Below are positions 21,348 through 32,305 of a stretch of DNA of 64,000 bases, piece after piece. A model generated the notes under the pieces. That model made no database searches. It saw only the letters and a program-made list of their open reading frames with translations, and was not told where the DNA came from. The stretch's first letter is position 1; each line of letters opens with the position of its first letter. The stretch is taken from NCBI GenBank assembly GCA_029204225.1, contig MU832123.1, forward strand, positions 1 through 64,000, in the 5' to 3' direction. Source of the DNA: Diphasiastrum complanatum (Eukaryota; Streptophyta; Lycopodiopsida; Lycopodiales; Lycopodiaceae). Both the position numbers and the translations under genes were made by a program.

Positions 21348-22001
21348 GTGTCACCACATGTGTGGAAAAAGGACATGTCACATCACACGTGTGACAATGA
21401 TTACGACGTTACAACATGTCTTTCTACATTTGCCCTACCTCCTCGTCCTCCTGTAGGAAGGGCAGTGGGCACTGGTAGGAGAGTAGGTCGTCCGAGAAGA
21501 CCATGGCTAAGGGATATCAAGAGACTACAGAGGACAACTAATCTCCTGATTCCCCGTGCTCCTTTCTACAGGTTTGTGAGATTAGTGACAAGGTCACTCT
21601 GACATGATATTCACTAGAACATAATAGCCCTGGAAGCCCTCCATACAGCCTATGAGGACTTTCAGGTTAAATTCTATGAGGACTCTACTCTTTGCACTGT
21701 GCATGCCAAGAGAGTTATCCTCATGCCTCAGGACATGCATCTTGTCACCTCTAGGCCACCACCTACAGAGAGAGGGCATGTTCCTCAACGAAGAAGGAGA
21801 AAGCAGACCAAGCCCACCAGGCCTGCCAGGCAAAGGGTAGTACTCAACCCCAGCCAGTCACCATCCCCCCTTCCTATCTCTCGTCCTGTGGTTGGACCAT
21901 CACTCCAGTCTGCCCAGCGTTCTTCTCCTCCCACCACCCTAACTATTCAAGTAGTTCCTCCTCCATTCCTTCTATTCCATCCCACAATGACGAGGATATG
22001 A
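21348..22001 (+). pseudogene. Histone H3-fold relic, CENH3-like, with long C-terminal tail
   Basis: One reading frame, apart from two stops (TGA 21600-21602 and TAG 21615-21617), spells a histone H3 fold. alphaN is PWLRDIKRLQRTTNLLIP and alpha1 is APFYRFVRLVTRSL. Loop 1 is shortened and carries both stops. alpha2 is IIALEALHTAYEDFQVKFYE, followed by DSTLCTVHAKRV, and L2/alpha3 is ILMPQDMHLVTSR. Canonical H3 reads LREIRxYQKSTELLIRKLPF and [20 protein letters not shown] at these places. The TNLLIPxAxFxRxVRxxT spelling is closer to plant CENH3 than to H3.1/H3.3. Instead of ending after alpha3 the frame goes on about 75 residues: basic (RRRRKQTKPTRPARQR) and then Pro/Ser-rich. No introns interrupt the fold, unlike typical plant CENH3 genes. 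The start Met is uncertain; homology begins near 21440. Present stops make a standard histone product impossible. Confidence 0.75.
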
Positions 22002-22338
22002 TCTCTACTGTAGATAAAATAATATCGGATCTAGATAAGAGTTTAATAGGTGATTTTTTCATAAAGGTCTATGTGTGAGATTTCATGTTGATCCGAAAGA
22101 TTCATTTTTGGATTCTGAGAGGTATATAGTTTTTGATGAGTATGTTGCCAAAGAGATAGATAAGTTAGGAGGTCAATTTTTTTTTTGTCTAGGTTCAATT
22201 AATTATGTAAATTACATAAATAAAGACTTTTGTGATGCCCTGAGAGAGAAGACATCAAATATATCAGATCCAGTTGTGGAGGCTTGTTTGATGTATTTTG
22301 TAAATAGCATATCGTGTATACGATGTTGTTATGGGCCA
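22002..22338 (+). other. Short unrecognised frames downstream of histone-like relic
   Basis: Two consecutive small frames, one ending at 22078 (ISDLDKSLIGDFFIKVYV) and one at 22075-22350 (SERYIVFDEYVAKEIDKL, DALREKTSNISDPVVEACL). They look protein-like and may belong to the same vanished gene as the histone-fold region or to another. Family unknown. The copia remnant takes over at about 22338. Confidence 0.3.
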
Positions 22339-24183
22339 GATCTCAGTTAGTCACGATGTTGTCTTTCTTGAAGACAAGTATCACGATTTCAAACAGAAGC
22401 AGCCATTACAAGAGCATGCCATAGCAGCTCCATCCTCCATCGATAGGAAACGACCTACGACTATTCAAACAATGGAGTTCATCCCTACGGCTCCACTTAT
22501 CGTCGATGGGCCTAGACCCATGATTGTTCAACCACAAGATGCTACGATCCCAGTCATTCACCAAGGAGAATCATCCACTCAAGCACCTACAGTTAGAAGG
22601 TCTACAAGACAACAAAGCAACCTGATCGTTACACCCCTCAAACATTCGTCAATCATGAAGAACCTACCACTGTTGTAGAAGCACTGTCAATGCCCGATGC
22701 AGACAAATGGAAAGCTGTCATGAATGCTGAGTATCAGTCCTTAATGAAGAACAAGACCTGGAGTCTTGTCAATCCTCCTATAGGTCGAAAACCAATTGAC
22801 TCCAAGTGGATCTTTGAGCTGAAGCTTAAACCAGATGAATCAATATCCGAAAGGAAAGCTAGACTGGTTGTTAAAGGATTTGAACAAGTATATGAGATAG
22901 ACTACACTGAGACCTTTAGTCCAGTGGTAAAGCATCAATCTATTTGTACCTTATTGGCTATAGCTGCTGCAGAAGATCTGGACATTCACTAGATGGACAT
23001 CCAGACGACATTCCTACACATATATATACAAGAAGACGTATTCATCTATCAACCAAAAGGTTACGTCCTTCAAGGCAAGGAGCATTTAGTATGTAAATTG
23101 CATAATGCCTTATACGGTCTGAAGCAAGCTTCGAGGGTCTGGTATGATAGAATAAATCATTTCTTATTGTAGCACGACTTTACCTCCTGATCCGTAGATT
23201 CAAATGTGTATCTAAAATGAAAAGGACCAAGCTATGTCATAATAGCACTATACATTGATGATTCCCTAATCATCAACAATTTAAATCAGTTATTGTTAGA
23301 AACCAAATCCTTACTCTCATCAAAGTTCGAGATGACTGATTTAGGTCAAGTCCATTACCTTCACGGTATGGAGATCAGCAGAGATCGCGTGAGCAGAAGG
23401 ATCACCATAACAATCTTATCTAATCAATGCACTCCGCAAATATGGCATGGAGGATTGCAAACCCATAGATACTCCTATGGATCCAAGATGCAAGCTATCC
23501 AAAGACATGTGCCCCAAAACGAAGGCAGATCAGCAAGAAATGTGCAAGTACCCCTATCAGTCAGTCATAGGTTCTATCATGTACTCTATGATCTACACAT
23601 GACCTGATCTTGCATATGTTGTAAGCACATTGTCGCAATTCATGTCTACTACAAGCCTACAACACTGGAAAGCTTTGCAAAGAGTTCTAAAGTACATTCA
23701 AGCCTCAAGGCACTATGCCTTGAGTTATAACGGCAACACAGAAGTTGCACTCACACTGACTACCTATTCAGATTTCGATTGGGCAGGAGACGTGGATACC
23801 AGAGAATCCACATCAGGTTATATTTGTTTCCTTGCAAGAGGACCCATTTCATGGAACATCAGAAAGTAGAAATGCATTTCGTTGTCCTCTACAGAATTTG
23901 AATACATTGCAGCTACATCAACAGTGAAGGAGATCATTTGACTGAGGAGGCTGCTGCAGGATCTGCAATTCCCACAGATTGGTCCAACAATACTCCAGTG
24001 CAACAATCAGAGCTGCATAGCTCTATCTCTAAATTCACATACTCATGCTAGAACTAAACACATAGAAGTTCAGTTCCATTTTCTTAGAGAAAAAGTTCAG
24101 AACCAAGATGTTGTACTAAGTTACTGTCATACAGACAGTATGTTGGCTGATATTTTGACAAAGCCATTGTCTAGAGATATCTA
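22339..24183 (+). pseudogene. Ty1/copia pol remnant: integrase end, RT and RNase H
   Basis: Starts in the integrase C-terminus (SVSHDVVFLEDKYHDFKQK), crosses a Pro/Gln-rich linker ending VRRSTRQQSN, and enters RT at 22690 (DKWKAVMNAEYQSLMKNKTW, KARLVVKGFEQ, DYTETFSPVVK). A TAG at 22990-22992 interrupts it; RT continues with LYGLKQASRVW, two more stops, and the active site YIDD (23251-23262, Val to Ile). After LGQVHYLHGMEISRD a frameshift leads to RNase H (SDFDWAGDVDTRESTSGYIC, STEFEYIAA, NNQSCIALS, ARTKHIEVQFHFLREKVQ, ADILTKPLSRDI) with a final TAA at 24181-24183. Gag, protease and integrase core are missing. Several stops and frameshifts make it inactive. Confidence 0.92.
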
Positions 24184-24962
24184 ACTCCTACTCATCCCAA
24201 CAGCCCTTCTTCCTTTTCTAATTTTTACTCTCTCAAATGTAACCTGTAGAAAATAAACTGTTTTTCAACAATCTGCATATTTGAACTAATTGTCGCCACA
24301 GTCTGCATTTTTACTCGAGTTTTTCCATGGGTGAAAAGCTCGACACTTGACACTGTCGCTTTTTTTTTTTTGCCTTAATTTGCAAGTGTTTAGCGACACT
24401 TATCTAAGTTGTTTTTGGGCCAATCAGACACTTTCAGAAAAGTGACACTTTTTGTGAAAAATGCGACAGTGCATTTTTACATGCTGATAGGCGACAATTA
24501 GGGCAAAAAGCGACATTGCATTTTTACATGCAGTTTCTGACAGGCGGAAAAGGCGAAAAATGCAACACTACATTTTTCCTCGCAGTTTTCGATAGGTGAC
24601 AAAAAGGCAAAAAACTCGACACTGCAGTTTTACATAGGATATTACACAGGCGACAATACAAATTTACACGGGATATTACACAAGCGACACTCTGCAGAAA
24701 CACATAGTATTTCATGTACAGACTGTCTACGTCTTCACGCTTCAATAACAACTGTCTAATTAGGCAGTTAATCAGTTGTTAAGCAATTTTGTAAATGTAA
24801 AACTAGAATAATGCAAGATCTTCCAGCTGCTATAAATGTAAATGAGCGATTGAAGATGTTATCAGACCATATAACAGTCATTGTAAGTGTCATCATAAGT
24901 CATATGACAGAGATCAAACGACCAGAACGGGTCTTACAGTAGCTGACTCCTTAGAGTTAGTG

Positions 24963-24998
<36 letters not shown>

Positions 24999-25442
24999 GA
25001 ACATTAGCTATCATCTTGAGTCTGTAAGTAGGATCACGCGCTTATCAGCACAATTGTATTGTGATATGATCGTTGTGTTTACAACTTTATTATACAGATT
25101 CGCTATTGTTCTACATCCTTTTGCATTCTTGTTGAATGATAACTCTCACTCCTCTTACACAAACACTATTATCAGATAATTGTATGGTTGTCTTTGACGC
25201 CTAAATTGATTCTACATTCTCTTCATACCAGGTTATTAGTATTAGAGGATTGCATGGTTGTCTCAAACAGCTAATCATTTTTCCCAGCAATCTTTCTTTC
25301 ACGATAGTCTATGACTCCTACACTGATAATCTGATTCAATGCAAAGAACAGCTCATAAAGCTCCATTCTCTAAGTAATCCACGATCCTGCTATCAAGAAT
25401 TCTTTGTTTCATTAGTTGACATCAATCCAAACATCAACCGAT
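24184..25442 (+). repeat. Probable LTR following copia remnant
   Basis: Lies directly after the RNase H end and ends where a primer-binding-site-like TGGTATCAGAAC begins (25443), so both sides suggest an LTR. It contains a field of GCGACACTG/GCATTTTTACATG words at 24340-24680, a TATA-like CTATAAATG (24832-24840), an (AT)n run and AT-rich U5-like sequence. Exact ends are not resolved; no clean TG...CA pair was found. Confidence 0.5.
24965..24996. repeat. (AT)n microsatellite
   Basis: About 16 AT dinucleotides within the LTR-like region. Confidence 0.95.
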
Positions 25443-25454
25443 GTGGTATCAGAA
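25443..25454 (+). promoter_or_regulatory. Primer-binding-site-like sequence
   Basis: TGGTATCAGAAC differs by one base from the TGGTATCAGAGC complement of the initiator Met-tRNA 3' end used by plant copia elements. It lies to the right of an LTR-like region. Confidence 0.5.
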
Positions 25455-25961
25455 CTGATAATTCTACATGCATCGCCCACATCGAGTTATGTTACATAGA
25501 AGCCACTATGTCAAGAATTGATTGGGCCACATGGACATAAAAAACGAGGAAAAAAAAAAAGTTCGTAACAAACAGCTCTTCTAAGTTTGAGAACTCCTGT
25601 AATTGACCAAACGCCATCTATGATTGGGCCACGCTTCTGGTTAAGGAGTTACAAGCCACTTTTAAATGTCTTTCTCGGATCACCTACGATGGTCTGGTTA
25701 CCACCCCCAACAACTAGTCCATCCCAACCACCTCCCAAAGACACACTCGTGCAACTGGTTGCAGGCCAACAGTCGCCAACTTTCACCCTATCCCCTAGTC
25801 CCTCTCTCATCCACGCACATTCTAGCCCCACATGCACTAGCCCTTCCGAACTCCTCCTCCTTTCTTAATATCACGTCCCCCACTCCTAGCCCCATCTGTC
25901 CAGCCGTCAGTTCTCCCATCTCATCCATTGTCGCAACATCCACTTCTTCCTCCATCACAAC
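25455..25961 (+). other. Leader-like and Pro/Ser-rich sequence
   Basis: The left part is AT-rich. From about 25680 a plus-strand frame encodes Pro/Ser/Thr-rich sequence (TTSPSQPPPKDTLVQL, SPSPSLIHAHSSPTC) with a stop at 25866-25868, resembling the linker between copia integrase and RT. No domain is present. It is cut by the LTR that starts at 25962. Confidence 0.35.
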
Positions 25962-26490
25962 TGTGAAAAATTGTCAAAAATCTATCTTGGTTATTTTATG
26001 ATTTTATGTTTGTGAATATATTTCACATGTGTGGAGCATGTTCCCACATGTGTAAAATAGTTAGAAATAGTTTATAATGTTGACTTTAGGGGTATCATAA
26101 AGATTGCTGGTCAAACATCTTCGTGTCACTAGGTGATAGAGCCAATTTTGGCTTTAGAGGTCAAATGGTCAAGTACACATGTTTTGTCATGATTAGGCCA
26201 AAATTAAATTGTGATGTAACTCAAGCTAGTTAGGTTGCTTACACATGTCAAGTTTAGATTTGATGAGTGATGCCCCCTTTTAGTGGCAAAAGTCAAAGGG
26301 TCCAATCATACGAGAGAGATGTGTTGGAAGGTTCCAATCAAAAGTGAGGGAATGCATGTAGAATGGTCTTTTTGCCTTAGATCTTGTCATTGATCTTGGA
26401 TTTCAATCAATAGGTGATCTGTAGTGCATGAGCCAAGCTTAGGAGATCAATTTCACCATTAGGACATTCCCATATGTGTGAATCTTCACA
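25962..26490 (+). repeat. Copia LTR, 529 bp, with adjacent primer-binding site
   Basis: Starts TGTGAAAAATTGTC and ends GTGTGAATCTTCACA, giving TGTGAA/TTCACA inverted ends. The next base begins TGGTATCAAAGCC (26491-26503), a Met-tRNA primer-binding site with one change. It is therefore a 5' LTR on the plus strand. It contains CACATGTGTGGAGC(A)TGTTCCCA, shared with the solo LTR at 29505-30339, so the two belong to one superfamily of LTRs although their middle parts differ. Confidence 0.85.
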
Positions 26491-26503
26491 TGGTATCAAA
26501 GCC
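26491..26503 (+). promoter_or_regulatory. Primer-binding site (Met-tRNA type)
   Basis: TGGTATCAAAGCC starts immediately after the LTR terminal CA. Confidence 0.8.
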
Positions 26504-27589
26504 TACCTAAGCTTTTGATGCATCTATCCACCATAGTCTCAAAATTTTTCATGAAAATCTAGATCTAGAGAGTGTTGATTGCATCTCCCATGCTATCTCA
26601 AGGAAATTTGGATCAAAAGGGTTAATTATCATAATGATTGAATCATTTCAGGTACTGTATGGAATTACCTACTCAGACATGTGTGAAGTACAGCCAAGTT
26701 CATTTGGAAAGTTCTCTTCCAAGTTAGATCTAAATTTGGTGCTAGATAGCTTGTTTGAAAGCTAGTTTTGTCTAGTTTTTGTAGCAATTTGTTTCAATCC
26801 ATTTGGTGAGCCAATCAAAAGTTATAAGCTTTTGAAGAGGGCTAGGTAGGGCACCTAGACCTATGTGGACACATTTGGTTTGATCATATCTTGATAGTTT
26901 GACCAAAAAAATCAAGAAAAGGCTTGCCAATGTCATCTATTTGAGATCTAGTCATCATTTTGAGGTCATAGCCACTTTCTTTCATACAATTGGCTTGTAT
27001 TAGAGTGATTTGTGGATTCTTGGAGTGTTTCACATGTGCCAAAGATAGTTTGACCCAAACCTTGCCTATACTCCATCGATTGATGAGAGGATGATCTAGT
27101 TTGAGAGAGATTGGTAGAGCTAGTGAGATCCATTTCACATTTTGTTGCAAGATCTTGTAGAGGAGTTGGTAGTACACCTTTATTGGATCCTATAGTGAGA
27201 GAAAAACAACATAAGGACTTTGGCTATTTTTGCGATGTTTTCGGGAGTCCTCCACTCTATTTTATTGCCGGACTTTGTGCCATCATTAATTTTTCTCAAG
27301 ATCGACACTTCCAATCATATTGTAGTAACAATAGCTCCAGTCTGATGTAGCTCAAACTCCAATCTTCCTCAACCTCAATACAAGTTAGAACTTTATTGAA
27401 AATTATGTCAATATCCTTTCATTGAGAGTATCCATTTTCCTCAATGTCTGGATCAAGTGGCACCCATTTATTTTCAACCATTTTCCATCGCTGGTAATAG
27501 AAGCAAAGGCTCAACGTTTGTTTTTCTATCTGATAATGAAAGCACATGGAAGACATTTTGATTCTGCATTCTATATCTCCATTTGATTT
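26504..27589 (+). other. Leader of truncated copia element, then unassigned DNA
   Basis: No Gag is recognisable after the primer-binding site. Short frames only (27111-27350 and others), none with retroelement motifs. The element seems to be cut before or at the start of gag. From about 27350 the sequence changes character and leads into the minus-strand copia gag. Confidence 0.4.
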
Positions 27590-28577
27590 CTTATCTCATC
27601 TCTCATCCATAAGCTCAGATAATAAACTATCAAATAAATTCTTACATACAAACATAGTTGGAGTTTTATATACATTGACACTTGAAAAAAAATCCACAAA
27701 TATATTCAATGTGACAAACGAATTTAATGAAACTATTTTTGAGCCTGTACTTATCTTTAACGAATTTAATTGAACTATTTTTGAGCATGTACTTATCTTT
27801 AATGAATTTCTTACGTCATTATACAACTTACAACGAAATGAGAGATTTAAATTTGAGTGTATCAATACGATCAACACCCGTTCTCGTATGTAGAGGGCAA
27901 GCTTGAAAGCAATGTCATAATTGTGTCTTGATCGTCGATGATCGATTCGACAACGGCCATCTGTTGCAAGAGATTCTTAAACTGGTTATTGTGATTTTGA
28001 AGTGAATCATCATTTGACATCTTGAGAGTGACGAATTTTCTTCTTAGACGTAACTTGGAAGTTACGTCTCTCACATCATATAGTGAGCTCAGGATGTTTC
28101 ATACTTATTTCGAAGTTTGAGCTTCAGATATGTGCCCAATTTGAGTGTCTCATATATTGAGGATAATAAGCGCAAAAGTTTACCATCCTTTGACTTTCCC
28201 TTTGAGTCAGATGTGCCCCCTTCAAGCTTCACTTCGATACCTATGACAACAACCCATAATTCATTGGCGATTAGCAAGGTCTTCATCATAAATTACCACA
28301 AATAGTAATTGGATCCATTCAGCTTGTCTGCGATGAGACCGACTTTACTTTGAGAATCCATCTAGAACTTTAGTCTGTCAATTAAATTGATGACTTTAAG
28401 CATGATGTCGTGCGACACTACAATTGGAAATCAATTATCTGATACTGAAATTTGATACCACAAATTGAAGAATTAAGAGCGGGTATGCTCTAATGTGATA
28501 CTATAAAAAGTATCTAATGATATCTCTTTGATATTGTGAAAGATATCAAGTAGTAGAGCTTTGGTGTAACAGTATAC
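27590..28577 (-). pseudogene. Ty1/copia gag remnant, copia D
   Basis: Minus-strand Gag of the same family as copia C. 28289-28089 starts MMKTLLIANELWVVV, with Lys/Ser-rich sequence. 28074-27871 has DVTSKLRLRRKFVTLKMS and QMAVVESIIDDQDTIMTLLS, matching VGSVIDDRDTIMTLLLS at 44610 in copia C. The frame is broken between these pieces. At 27717-27800 a 42-bp direct duplication encodes a repeated NSLKISTxSKIVxL. No zinc knuckle or pol follows. A degenerate Met-tRNA primer-binding site (GCTCTAATACCA, 28578-28589) and LTR sit upstream, so this is a 5' element end. Confidence 0.85.
27717..27800. repeat. 42-bp tandem duplication
   Basis: Two adjacent copies (27717-27758, 27759-27800) with three or four differences, each beginning AACGAATTTAAT. 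Confidence 0.85.
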
Positions 28578-28589
28578 GCTCTAATACCA

Positions 28590-29499
28590 TGTTGGAAAGA
28601 GGGAGGTGAAATGAGTTGGTTTGACAAGACGAAGGTTGTAAACGACTTATCGAATGCAACGGAATAAGCCTTCTTTCCTAATGCATGACTACGCCCATCA
28701 ATTTGAACAAAGCTATGATGACAGACGTCACATTCAATCTTTTAGCAATATAATTTGAAATCATTAGCACTAAAGTGATTTTGTAGCCAATGCATGACTA
28801 TGCCTATCAATTTGAACAAAGCTATAATGACAAACATCACATTCAATCTTTTAGCAACTAAATTTGAAATCGTTGGCACTAAAGTGATTTTGTAGCAACT
28901 AAATTTGAAATCATTAGCACTCAATTGATTTCGTTGATGTATTCAACAAAATAAACGAAACAATAAGAGATTTATCAGTTACAAATAACTACAGAGAAGC
29001 ATGGAATCTGACATGATACTGAACGCAATAAGAAAGATAGATTGATTAAGTAAGTAGCATGCACAAATCAAATGATGAGAGCACAAAATAATAATGGAGA
29101 AAATCGCGCACTCTAAGCTATCTCTGAGTAACTGAAAACTCTGTCTGATGCACTTCCGCTGATAAGCAGTAAGCACGAGCAACATAAAACTGAACTAAGA
29201 TAGAAATTAAGCTTTTCTAAGATAGTATTTGATGATCAGCTATTTATACTAAAGCAATTAACGCGTATCCAGTAGGACAACTAATCAAGCCACAGTCGCA
29301 ATTGGTAAATGGCCATAATGCACTGGCATCCATCCAGTTAGGACTTCCGAAAAATTTACTTGCAAAGCAGTTAGGGCAGGACAAAGTTTACTCATAACAC
29401 GACAAAGTTTCAGGCCAAACCATGTATTAAACTCATGGAAAACTTGTGTAAAGCTTTTTACCATTTTAATGGCTTCACATGGGCTCAGAAAGGCATCAC
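28590..29499 (-). repeat. 5' LTR of copia D (partial boundary)
   Basis: Begins TGTTGGAAAG next to the primer-binding site on the minus strand. It shares blocks with the copia C LTR: CGCACTCTAAGCTATCTCTGAG, CTATTTATACTAA (minus-strand TATA at about 29241-29251) and TGGCATCCATCCAG. The far end is not resolved. A solo LTR is inserted at 29505, and LTR D may continue after 30345. Confidence 0.65.
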
Positions 29500-29504
29500 C
29501 TACG

Positions 29505-30339
29505 TGTGAAAATGTCATAATCATGCTTGATCTAGGCCAAATCTATGTTCATATCATCATTACACATGTGTGGAGCCTGTTCCCACGTGTGAATTAAATG
29601 CATATATCATTTAGATTAATCATACAGGTTGTCCATACCATTTGATTTGAGATCTAGTGGCTAAAATGGCCAAAATCTAGTTTTCTAGTTATATGCCACT
29701 TGGCACCTTTTTATTGGTAGAATGTGCTACATCATAAGTTTAGGAGTGATCTCCCATGTGTAGAGACACTCACATGTGTGGAAGAATTAGTAGAACTCGA
29801 GTTCAGACTTGTAGAAGATTTTTATCTAGGTTCTTATATATTAGGAAGATTGCCCAAAATTAAGGAGGTGGCTTAAATCATGGAAGTCATGGACCATGTG
29901 CCAAGTTTGATGTGATTGATGGATCCTTTGGTGACTAGGCACCCTCACACGTGCCAGATCAGGTGACTTAGCAGCAGCTCGAGGTCCCACTCATGTATAT
30001 GTAGAGCCTCATTTGGCCATAATCAACAAGCAAGTGAAATCTTGGTTTTGGAGCATTTCTTGAGTAATTTCACTATTTGTCTTGTGATTTTATGCTTCTA
30101 TTGGATTCTAAGCTTAGTGTACTTCATTCTCTGTTGGCAGGCCATACTCTGACAGGTGTGAAACCCTCTCGACATAGTTTTGATCATAATCAATTGTTCT
30201 TGTTAGATTTGTTGATGTAGAATTGATCTAATGCTATCTAATCTTGTGTAGATTGGTAGATCAATCTAATCTAACACCCGCTCACTCTTGTGGATCTGAT
30301 TCGGATCCATTGTTGGTTTTTATTTGATGTACTTTCACA
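29505..30339 (+). mobile_element. Solo copia LTR, 835 bp, with 5-bp target duplication
   Basis: Starts TGTGAAAATGTC and ends TTCACA (30334-30339), giving inverted TGTGAA/TTCACA ends. It is flanked by CTACG on both sides (29500-29504 and 30340-30344), the 5-bp duplication expected of copia integration. No internal coding sequence lies between the ends, so it is a solo LTR left by LTR-LTR recombination. The word near 29565 (CACATGTGTGGAGC) is shared with the LTR at 25962. Confidence 0.85.
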
Positions 30340-30344
30340 CTACG

Positions 30345-30880
30345 TTCCGTAACTATTGTGCTTAGATTATGTTGGAATAAACAAAGGTTTGTGTTTCCAA
30401 AGACCTAGCAATCATGATAGTGGCTCCACATTTCTTAGTCACAAAGTTTATATCTTAAACTTCAACACAGTCGGTTTTTTTGTCTTTTTTCATTCACAAA
30501 AGAATATGAGACCTGGATATGGTCAAGAACTCCAGAAACAGTAAAGCACCAAAGTTCTGATACCTATTTCTCACATGTACATGTCAAACTGAACATACAG
30601 CTGGAAATAAGTCACTTAAATATGCCCATTAATTTGTAACCTTGCCAGGTTCTAGCACTAATGGCGATGGATGCACTCATTCCAGGCCTTCACCGCAAAT
30701 ACTCATCTGCAGCTATCCATATGCCTAGCCCTATGGTTTTTTTCCCTTGCAAACACACACACATCACCAAATTTAAGCTTTTTGGCATAAGTTATGGGGG
30801 TTGGGACTCTGATTTCAACTCTTTCCCAGGCAACTTGCATAAGGCAATTTTTACAATCAATCTTGCAACGGAACGTCACA

Positions 30881-30884
<4 letters not shown>
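30345..30884. other. No supported gene
   Basis: May include the remainder of the copia D LTR. Short frames with no recognisable domain; none continues past the CT array. Confidence 0.4.
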
Positions 30885-30973
<89 letters not shown>

Positions 30974-30981
30974 ATCTCTCT
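30885..30981. repeat. (TC)n microsatellite, about 97 bp
   Basis: Nearly pure TC array with one TCCC interruption near 30931 and a TTTA interruption at 30971. Confidence 0.97.
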
Positions 30982-31954
30982 GTAAAAAAATGATGACTGG
31001 GAAATAGATACCAAGCTCTAGGTTTACAAAGGGGTAGGGGCCATCGTAGGGGGGCGGAAGCATAGTTTCAAATCGATGGACGAACCAGCAACATAAATAA
31101 ACACTTTATTGTTATCTAAGAACAAGGATTGAATAACATAAATAAACAGCTGATTATTACTTCCATGGAAACACGATTTTGTTCATAATTGTATTTCCAA
31201 AAGCAGAGTTGGAAATCTCTGAAAACAGAATTAGAAGCACAAAGCTCTTGCACCTCTGGTACAGGTATGAAATATATTTATCAAAATCACAGCAAAAATA
31301 CTGAGACTTGCCAAAAAATGTCCAGTTTGAACAGATTATGAACAGATTACCACTAATCTAGATCAAGCAAAAGTTCAAGTAGTCCTAGCCACACGACCTC
31401 AGGTTCACTCAATCAGATTTGAAACAACGAGATTGGAATACACCAATTTTGCTACAGCACTCCAGGTTTAGTCTATCTGATTTCAAGCATTGAAAATGAT
31501 TGAAAGACGATAGCCGTTCATAGTGTATAATCTCCAACAGGCAGCGCAGCAAAATTCAGGCATTTCGCAGGCAACAAGAATTCGAAGCTGAAATCCATGT
31601 CAGAGCAGATAGCACCGCATGCAATGACAACAAACGTTTTCAGAAAACAGCAAATACCCAGTATGCAAAAAAAAAAAAAAACCATGTGTCCAACTCACAA
31701 AAGTTGGAAATAGAAATAACAAACATTTATTTATGGTCTACAAATTAAAACCCAAACACAAGCACGTCAAAGTTAGAAATGACTAGTAAATGAATGCTAA
31801 GTCCTCCTTGCAAAGCAAGGCAGGGCCAAAAAAGTTATACAAAAGTGACGGTCAATTGTATGGGTTGGTTGAAGGCAATGATATGGAAGGAGCCGAGTAA
31901 ACCCCATTTTAACATTTAAGACGTTCAAAGGCATCAATAAGAAAAGGGCACAAT
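30982..31954. other. No supported gene
   Basis: AT-rich, with an A13 run near 31668. No motif seen. Confidence 0.45.
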
Positions 31955-31959
31955 ATGCC

Positions 31960-32045
31960 CCAATGGGGTTCGCTCAATTGATTAGCTTGACATTCATAGT
32001 TTGTTTGTCCCCATATTTGAGCCCCCTTGAAAACCAAGATGCATA
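31960..32045 (+). repeat. SINE-like tRNA-derived head, second copy
   Basis: Matches the 9108-9195 head in order: AATGGGGTT, GCTCAATTGATTAGCTTGACAT (A-box-like), TTTGTCCCCATATTTGAGCC (B-box-like) and CCTTGAAAACCAAGA. Differences are scattered point changes, as expected for two separate old insertions of one family. Confidence 0.6.
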
Positions 32046-32129
32046 TACCAGACCGTGACAACTAAGATATCGAGAGACATTGATATGAAAATGAGTATCA
32101 TAAACCCAGAAGTGAATGATAGTGCATGC

Positions 32130-32305
32130 CAACCCACCCTCGTCGGAGGTGAATAATAAAGCTCTAAGATGGATGGTGCATGAACTATGAAAGCACATTC
32201 AATTGAAGCAAACTCATGGCCCCACCCTTGTCCAAGGTGAATAAACCTCCAAGAAGGTGCGCAAATTAAGAAAGCATTCATTTCAGGCAAGATCATAAGT
32301 TGGTG
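32130..32305. repeat. Diverged tandem duplication, about 87 bp
   Basis: Two units share CCCACCCT, GTC, AGGTGAATAA, AAAGCA(C/T)TTCA and a following GCAA. It may be part of the SINE body downstream of the tRNA-like head. Confidence 0.45.

Noticed and set aside
21600-21617. A short intron hiding the two stops in the histone-like frame
   Set aside because: The frame is continuous on both sides and the available GT...AG pair would be far below normal plant intron length.
30661-31063. Frames of about 100 codons on both strands
   Set aside because: Composed largely of the (TC)n array translated as Ser-Leu or Arg-Glu.
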